The position numbers were made by a program, and so were the translations under genes. A stretch of 9,770 bases of DNA from the NCBI GenBank assembly GCA_045606045.1, contig JAZURE010000036.1, positions 1-9,770 of the forward strand. The letters are read 5' to 3'. Source of the DNA: RGIG8748 sp045606045 (GTDB lineage: Bacteria; Bacillota; Clostridia; UMGS1810). Below the pieces are notes generated by a model that was not told the DNA's origin, searched no databases, and saw only the letters and a program-made list of their open reading frames with translations. Shown here one piece after another: positions 5,287-9,770 of this stretch (position 1 is its first letter; each line of letters opens with the position of its first letter).

Positions 5287-7341
5287 TTAATCAGCTTGTG
5301 TAGATGCTCTTGCATCACTTCTTGCGCGTTCAACTACCGGGTGTTCTCCGTTTACTCCTTTCGTGAGTGCTTCTGCTCCTGGCTGACTCGGTAGAGGCTG
5401 TCCACCTTGGGATAGTATCTGCTGTGCCACTTGTTCTCCAAGCGCAGGGTCAATCTGTTTTGCAAACTGCAATGCCATCTGCTGGTACAAAAGAAGCATC
5501 TCGGCAAGTGTGCCATTCTCTCTAATCTTCTGCATTACTTCGTCTTTTTTGGCGAAATCCATCATATTGAGGCAAGCAAGCGCTTGGTCCGCCATCTGTG
5601 GATTAAAGAAGCCTGCTTTGTAGAAGGATAGCGCAAGCTCATTTATTTCCATTTTCTTGTATGGATTTGCCTTTTCCGAGGTGATATCTATGTCGAACTC
5701 AGGAAGTCTTAATCCCATATCCATTCCCATTGTCATTTGTGGCTGTGGCTTGAGACCCGAATTATCATAAGGCACAAATTGTTCATTCATTCCATCGGGA
5801 TTGATGCGAAATGTTCTCGGTACATCATAAAACTGACGGATGAGCTCTACTATCTGATAGCACACATCCCTGTATGCTCTGTGAAATGCTTTGTTGGTGC
5901 TTCTTGCGTTCTTGCCTGCGGTTTCCTGAAGTGCTGCAATGGCAGAAGCAGCAGTTATACCCGAAGGGGCAACACCGTTGTTATAGTCTTGATTACTTGT
6001 CACATACTTAAGCTCATCAATCTTCTGCGTGAGATAGTTAACATAGATGCTATCAAGAGGTTTGTGGTCAATCGGTCTTAGGTTCTCCTCACCAATAGCA
6101 CCTTCTACATTCACAAATTTCTTACTCTTATCATTGAATTGCTCAATGTTGATTGTTCCATCGTCCCTTACAAAATATCGAGGGGAAGCACCATCCATGG
6201 CATTGTCTACAATAGCCTTGTTAAGTTGGTCTATTTGTATCTGCGTGTCCCGACCTATATCTGTAATACCATAGCCACAAATACTTCCCTCAACAGGATA
6301 TAAGGCCATAGATACAAAGGGATAAAGCCCATGGTCGTACAATCCTTTTTCTGCTAATGGCTTATCCAACGGAATTGTAAGAGGAATTCCCGTCTTCGGG
6401 TCTATCGTTACCTTTTCAGGTCCCACAATCTCATTCTCTGTTGCATACAGTACAATATCATTTACATACTTTACATACTGTAATGTTTTCTTGCCTTTGA
6501 CATATGTATGATAATACCAATCAACTACAACAGACTTGTCGGATGTGTCTACGTTGTCATCGTATAGGTATTTGGCAAGAGTAATGCTCTTTCCTCCAAG
6601 TTTGCCAACGCATTGAGGATATCTCTGCTCAAGGATGTTGTTTGACACAAGCTCCGTATTGAATATGTTCTGCGATTCTTGAATATCGGTAATGCCCGGC
6701 TCCCAAAAGAAGTTGATGAAATCAATCTTTTTAATAGTTATATCTCCAAGACCATTGTGTTTTGAACCGTCCCAAAAGATACCCTGTATACTTCCTCCAT
6801 GTTTTAATGTGTACCACCCCACATCGGAGTACACATCTTCGTATCTGTTCTGTTCGAGGATAACAGGCACAATCGCAGAAAGCTTAATAGCCTCTGCTTT
6901 GTCATCGCTCTGACGTGGCTGAAAGTTACAAGTGGGGAAGCTATCCATAATATCGGAATGTCGACTCTGAATACAAGACCATAACCAAGCCGTTGCAGGC
7001 TTAAAGTCTTTGTTGCCATCGTTCATATAATTCCATTGACGGAGTTTCCAAAACTCTTCATTCGCAATGATTTTTTTCTCAAGACGAGCTTTTCCCTCCT
7101 TGTACTTGCGAAGTATCTCGGAAGCCTGTGTTACAACCTTAGAGTCAATTTTAGGCTTCATCTGTGCCTGCATCTGCTTCTTTTGTGCAGTTCGTTGAAG
7201 CATAGCCATTTCATTCTGCGCTCTTATTTCAAGTTCGCTTGGCTGAGTTGTTGTGTTTTCTGCGACATCTGTTCCCGGTTGCATCTGCACTACATTGTTC
7301 TGCCCGTTCTCGGGAGCATTTTTGTTCTTGTTCTTGTCCAT
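5287..7341 (-). CDS. Portal protein
   Basis: 684 residues. The portal is the dodecameric ring at one vertex through which DNA enters and leaves; it is the docking site for terminase and for tail connectors. Assignment rests on position between the large terminase and head genes, length in the range of large podovirus-type portals, and sequence features: an N-terminal Gln-rich extension (about 1-65), EFWKLRQWNYMNDG, a core with WYTLKHGGSIQGIFWDG and DFINFFWEPGITDIQES, and YDHGLYPFVSMALYPVEG. It continues with GYGITDIGRDTQIQIDQLNK, a pattern common to portals. GITAASAIAALQETAGK marks the region usually lying in the helical stem and crown. ATG at 7341 has AGGAGG 5 bases upstream and 9 bases separate it from the terminase stop, so the two are translated together. 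The C-terminal 120 residues are Gln/Pro-rich and probably flexible. Confidence 0.92.
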   Translation of the reverse strand: MDKNKNKNAPENGQNNVVQMQPGTDVAENTTTQPSELEIRAQNEMAMLQRTAQKKQMQAQMKPKIDSKVVTQASEILRKYKEGKARLEKKIIANEEFWKLRQWNYMNDGNKDFKPATAWLWSCIQSRHSDIMDSFPTCNFQPRQSDDKAEAIKLSAIVPVILEQNRYEDVYSDVGWYTLKHGGSIQGIFWDGSKHNGLGDITIKKIDFINFFWEPGITDIQESQNIFNTELVSNNILEQRYPQCVGKLGGKSITLAKYLYDDNVDTSDKSVVVDWYYHTYVKGKKTLQYVKYVNDIVLYATENEIVGPEKVTIDPKTGIPLTIPLDKPLAEKGLYDHGLYPFVSMALYPVEGSICGYGITDIGRDTQIQIDQLNKAIVDNAMDGASPRYFVRDDGTINIEQFNDKSKKFVNVEGAIGEENLRPIDHKPLDSIYVNYLTQKIDELKYVTSNQDYNNGVAPSGITAASAIAALQETAGKNARSTNKAFHRAYRDVCYQIVELIRQFYDVPRTFRINPDGMNEQFVPYDNSGLKPQPQMTMGMDMGLRLPEFDIDITSEKANPYKKMEINELALSFYKAGFFNPQMADQALACLNMMDFAKKDEVMQKIRENGTLAEMLLLYQQMALQFAKQIDPALGEQVAQQILSQGGQPLPSQPGAEALTKGVNGEHPVVERARSDARASTQAD

Positions 7342-7350
7342 ATCTTCCTC

Positions 7351-8784
7351 CTACTTAAATATTGCTTTATAGCGATTGCCACTTTCAACATACTGGTTGA
7401 GAGGGTCATATAATGGCCTCTCTTCAATTTTTGCCACCCTTGGTGCAATAGGCCTCATCATACAGAAGTATCTTGTCTCATCTGCAATATGGTCTTCTCC
7501 CTCGGTATCTAAGTCCTCTACCTTGTGGTCATCGTATATCAATGTTGGCACCGTTCTTATAAATGCCTTGCAATTCTTGAATATGTACATCATAGGGAAT
7601 CCGTTCTCGTCAAAGGCTAACCTATAATGCATCTGCATCCAACCCGGTATTCGCTGATGGTCACCCGGTTCGAAGTACACTCTGCACTTTTGTGCTGATT
7701 CTGCAATAGACTCACCACCATCGGCAGAGAATATAGCAGGGTCAGCTACACCCATTATGTTTTTACCTTTGAGCCATTCGTGTTCTCGCTCAATTCTTGC
7801 TATCTCGGAAAACACTTGTTTTGCAGTCCATTTGAGACCTTCGTTTGGTGTTTTGGTACATCCGTATAATTCAAGTATTCGGTATGCTACACCATCTGTA
7901 TCTACAGCCCACCAACCACAGGAGAATGGTCTGTTATATCCCCAGTCGAAAGACCTGTATATTTTCCAATGATTAGGTATCCTAAACGGATTAATAACAT
8001 GAGTCCATTGCCTGTCATCGTAATGCTCAGGCTTATCTCTCCATTCTGCGAAATACTGTCCTGAATAACTATCCCAATCGCCATACAGAAGTGCTTTTCT
8101 CTCTGCCTCGGGCAGAGATGCAAGCCTTGCCAGGTACTTAGGGTCATTCTCAAGGAGAATCTTGTTATCAAAAACAGAGGATGGAACAAATATTCTTGAC
8201 CGATGTTGTTTATCTATCCTACCTTTGTATTCCACATCAACAGTTTCCCACATGGTAGTCATAGGCTTTGCTGCAGTTATGAATCTTTCCTTAACCCAAC
8301 CATGCCCTATCCCTCCAGGGTTTGCCGTTGCCCTCATATATACCCTTGTTCCCTCACCATTGGGGCGGTTACGAGAAACGAGATACATGTATTCTTCATG
8401 TGTAAAATGTGTAAGCTCGTCAAAAGCAATGAAATCATAGGCTTTACCCTGATAGTTAAGTTTGTCCTTACTATGTTGCATAGAGCCAAACACTATCTTC
8501 GCACCCGATGGGAAGGTCCATGTATGCTTAGAGTCATTGTATTCTGCCTCAGGAAATGCCATTTTGTAATACCTTAAAGACTTCTCTATAAGTTCTGTCA
8601 ACTGTGGAAATGTCTTTCGAAGTATCAGAGCTTTGTAATGAGGAATATGTACTTGCCTTGTGGCTTCTATGATAATGGCATCGCTTTTCCCCCCACCTGC
8701 AGCACCACCATATAAGGCTTCGTCCTCTGCCCTTCTCATAAATTCAAATTGTCTTGGTTGAGGAGTCCAAATAACATTATTCAT
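7351..8784 (-). CDS. terL: Terminase large subunit (packaging ATPase and nuclease)
   Basis: This is the motor that cuts concatemeric DNA and pumps it through the portal. Counting from the upstream ATG at 8790 (479 residues), the ATPase domain shows Walker A GGAAGGGKS (28-36), Walker B YDFIAFDEL (118-126, with D124 and E125) and the coupling motif ATANPGG (154-160). The nuclease domain shows RSFDWGYNRPF (279-289, D282), GVADPAIF (347-354, D350) and GEDHIADETRYF (431-442, D433 and D437), the usual RNase H-like acidic set. It appears complete and active. Two ATGs are possible: 8790 lies only 3 bases from GGAGG, while 8784 lies 9 bases from it, so I prefer 8784. Either start overlaps the small-subunit gene (by 8 or 14 bases), implying coupled translation. 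Confidence 0.96.
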   Translation of the reverse strand: MNNVIWTPQPRQFEFMRRAEDEALYGGAAGGGKSDAIIIEATRQVHIPHYKALILRKTFPQLTELIEKSLRYYKMAFPEAEYNDSKHTWTFPSGAKIVFGSMQHSKDKLNYQGKAYDFIAFDELTHFTHEEYMYLVSRNRPNGEGTRVYMRATANPGGIGHGWVKERFITAAKPMTTMWETVDVEYKGRIDKQHRSRIFVPSSVFDNKILLENDPKYLARLASLPEAERKALLYGDWDSYSGQYFAEWRDKPEHYDDRQWTHVINPFRIPNHWKIYRSFDWGYNRPFSCGWWAVDTDGVAYRILELYGCTKTPNEGLKWTAKQVFSEIARIEREHEWLKGKNIMGVADPAIFSADGGESIAESAQKCRVYFEPGDHQRIPGWMQMHYRLAFDENGFPMMYIFKNCKAFIRTVPTLIYDDHKVEDLDTEGEDHIADETRYFCMMRPIAPRVAKIEERPLYDPLNQYVESGNRYKAIFK

Positions 8785-9274
8785 TGTCATCGTCCTCCTT
8801 TGGTGGCACTAAGTCAGGCATAATAGGAGGCATCATCACAACACCACAAGGCTTATCTTCTGCAATCTTGTCTGCATCGATATCCTTCCTCAGTTTGTCT
8901 ATGCGAGCCTGCTGTTCCTTAAGGTCAATCTCGCTCTTAACACCCTTAATGTCCTTAATGTCCTTAAGAGCAGATGTGCATTGCTTAATTGTTTGGCTAT
9001 CAGCGAGGTCTAACTCATCCAATAGACGAACTATCTTTGTAAGCAATTTGTCCGCTACATCGTTAATTTTGACCGACTTCTTGGCTATATCTTTGGCAAC
9101 TGAATTTACCATTTTCGTGTCGGCTTTGTTCTTTGCTTGTTCCTTAAGCTGTGTCCAGCCTTCCTTAATAGCTACATTCTTAAGGTTTGAGAATTTTACA
9201 TTATACTTTTCGGCAAGCTTTCTGTAGCTTGTACCGCCGGATATATATTCTGCTTTTAATTTGTTCCAATCCAC
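8777..9274 (-). CDS. terS: Terminase small subunit
   Basis: 165 residues; GTG start at 9274 with AAGGAG 6 bases upstream. It recognises the packaging site on phage DNA and loads the large subunit. Residues 1-40 contain a helix-turn-helix-like segment, YISGGTSYRKLAEKYNVKFS, ending in IKEGW, the pattern seen in many terminase small subunits. Residues 50-135 are strongly helical and charged and would form the oligomerisation core. The C-terminus is Pro-rich and then acidic (KEDDDNE), a plausible contact with the large subunit. Its end overlaps the large-subunit start. It is the first gene after a terminator, so it probably opens the late transcription unit; the 78 bases upstream contain no promoter I can call with confidence. 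Confidence 0.88.
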   Translation of the reverse strand: MDWNKLKAEYISGGTSYRKLAEKYNVKFSNLKNVAIKEGWTQLKEQAKNKADTKMVNSVAKDIAKKSVKINDVADKLLTKIVRLLDELDLADSQTIKQCTSALKDIKDIKGVKSEIDLKEQQARIDKLRKDIDADKIAEDKPCGVVMMPPIMPDLVPPKEDDDNE

Positions 9275-9329
9275 AAAAAGCTCCTTTCTTTGTCTGGTAA
9301 TATATAAATTCTATCAAAGGTTGTTCGGC

Positions 9330-9344
9330 TATTTCTAACCCCCC
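9330..9344. repeat. 15-base repeat, copy 2 (leader of the terminase operon)
   Basis: TATTTCTAACCCCCC, identical to 4950-4964, lies between the terminator and the small-terminase start. The minus-strand reading is GGGGGGTTAGAAATA. It begins 8 bases after the terminator U tract, a position fit for a late-promoter or regulator site, but this is only suggestive. Confidence 0.55.
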
Positions 9345-9352
9345 AACAACAC

Positions 9353-9381
9353 AAAAAGAGTAAGGCTTATTCCCTACTCTT
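9353..9381 (-). terminator. Rho-independent terminator between the early module and the terminase operon
   Basis: AAGAGTAAGG (9356-9365) pairs with CCCTACTCTT (9372-9381) with one mismatch across a 6-base loop. On the minus strand the hairpin starts 14 bases after the stop of the 71-residue gene and is followed by TTT continuing the stem's TT, then GTGTT. This is the best-formed terminator in the window and separates ssb and its neighbour from the packaging genes. Confidence 0.8.
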
Positions 9382-9394
9382 CTTGAATGATATT

Positions 9395-9610
9395 TTATTC
9401 ATCATATTTTTTCTCCACAACTCTGTAAATCTCGCAGTTGTTGTAACGTGATTCACAAAAACACTGCATTTGTTTCTCTTTTTCCTTGGATGTAGTAAAT
9501 TGTAACCTTATTACCATATCATCCGTTAAACCTTCACACGATATCCCCACCGCAGTCTGTCTCTTGTAAAACGGACATTTCACATAAACATCCTTGTATT
9601 GAGCAGGCAT
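9395..9610 (-). CDS. Small cysteine-rich phage protein, possible zinc-binding
   Basis: 71 residues. I chose ATG at 9610 (MPAQYKDVYV) because GGGTGG lies just upstream and the gene then begins 16 bases after the ssb stop; the longer frame to 9688 would overlap ssb by 62 bases without a better site. Cysteines lie at 12, 25, 50, 52 and 59 in CPFYKRQ, ISCEGL, MQCFCESRYNNCEIY. The CPFY...CEGL...C...C arrangement recurs in short uncharacterised proteins of Firmicutes phages and suggests a zinc-binding fold, but this is inference from cysteine spacing. The position between ssb and the terminase operon fits either a replication accessory or a late-gene regulator. Function is unknown. Confidence 0.78.
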   Translation of the reverse strand: MPAQYKDVYVKCPFYKRQTAVGISCEGLTDDMVIRLQFTTSKEKEKQMQCFCESRYNNCEIYRVVEKKYDE

Positions 9611-9626
9611 ATTTACCACCCGACTT

Positions 9627-9770
9627 TCAATACGGAAGCTCATCATCATCGGGCATAGGAAGAATATCGTCTGCAGGTGTATCTGCACCCTTGTCCGATT
9701 TCTTTCCGCCCACGAAGTTTACTTCCTCAACTACTACCTCGGTTATGTATGTCTTATTGCCGTCCTTTTC
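9627..9770 (-). CDS. ssb: Single-stranded DNA-binding protein, C-terminal end only
   Basis: The last 47 codons are present; the gene continues beyond the right edge. The visible start of the fragment, KTYITEVVVEEVNFVGGKK, is the last strand of the OB fold as in bacterial SSB. A short Asp/Lys/Pro linker follows, and the protein ends in the acidic tip DDDELPY. Cellular SSB ends in DDxxPF; the tip binds partner replication and repair enzymes. Here Tyr replaces the terminal Phe. The protein coats single-stranded DNA during phage replication and recombination. The DNA-binding N-terminal two thirds lie outside the window, so integrity cannot be judged. Confidence 0.9.
   Translation of the reverse strand, partial: EKDGNKTYITEVVVEEVNFVGGKKSDKGADTPADDILPMPDDDELPY

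Noticed and set aside
5277..5333. Longer N-terminus for the Prp-like protease
   Set aside because: The extra 19 codons overlap the end of portal in another frame, whereas ATG 5276 has a well-spaced GGAG and gives the family's normal start.
9275..9350. A possible peptide in the terminase leader reading VVGGLEIAEQPLIEF
   Set aside because: It shares GGLEI with the protease because of the 15-base repeat, but there is no start codon or ribosome-binding site in frame.
9611..9688. Longer N-terminus for the 71-residue cysteine-rich protein
   Set aside because: It would overlap the ssb reading frame by 62 bases; the ATG at 9610 has its own upstream GGGTGG.

Overview
This window is a stretch of tailed double-stranded DNA phage (or prophage) genome. 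It carries the packaging and head-morphogenesis operon with the beginning of the adhesion genes. Every convincing gene reads on the minus strand, so transcription runs from high to low coordinates. Strong AGGAGG-type Shine-Dalgarno sites, moderate-to-low G+C and protein resemblance point to a Firmicutes host, probably an anaerobic gut clostridium. The substrate motif described below gives partly independent support for this, because the long N-terminal extension of ribosomal protein L27 and its protease Prp are typical of Firmicutes and a few related phyla.

Layout in transcription order: the 3' end of a single-stranded DNA-binding protein gene (9627-9770); a 71-residue cysteine-rich protein (9395-9610); a rho-independent terminator (9353-9381), which probably closes the early/replication unit; terminase small subunit (8777-9274, GTG start); terminase large subunit (7351-8784); portal (5287-7341); a Prp-type cysteine protease (4929-5276); scaffold (3895-4872); major capsid protein of the N4-gp56 type (2845-3849, GTG start); a 90-residue conserved protein (2503-2775); a protein with a connector-like N-terminus and a collagen-like C-terminus (1128-2426); and a tail-fibre or receptor-binding protein that runs off the left edge (1-1110). 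No gene-free stretch exceeds about 120 bases.

The most interesting point is a protease-substrate set. The gene between portal and scaffold, where many phages keep a prohead protease, encodes a homologue of Prp, the cysteine protease that trims the N-terminus of ribosomal protein L27 in Firmicutes. The next two genes, scaffold and major capsid protein, both begin with a short leader ending in NLQLF-A or NIQLF-A, nearly the same as the L27 site NLQFF-A. The simplest reading is that the phage brings its own Prp to cut both head proteins during assembly. Staphylococcal phages such as 80alpha are known to have the same motif on scaffold and capsid but rely on the host Prp.

Features of secondary interest are the inverted repeats in successive structural-gene spacers (one overlapping the capsid ribosome-binding region), the fusion of a connector-like domain to collagen repeats interrupted by four copies of a 17-residue module, and a 15-base repeat shared by the end of the protease gene and the leader of the terminase operon.
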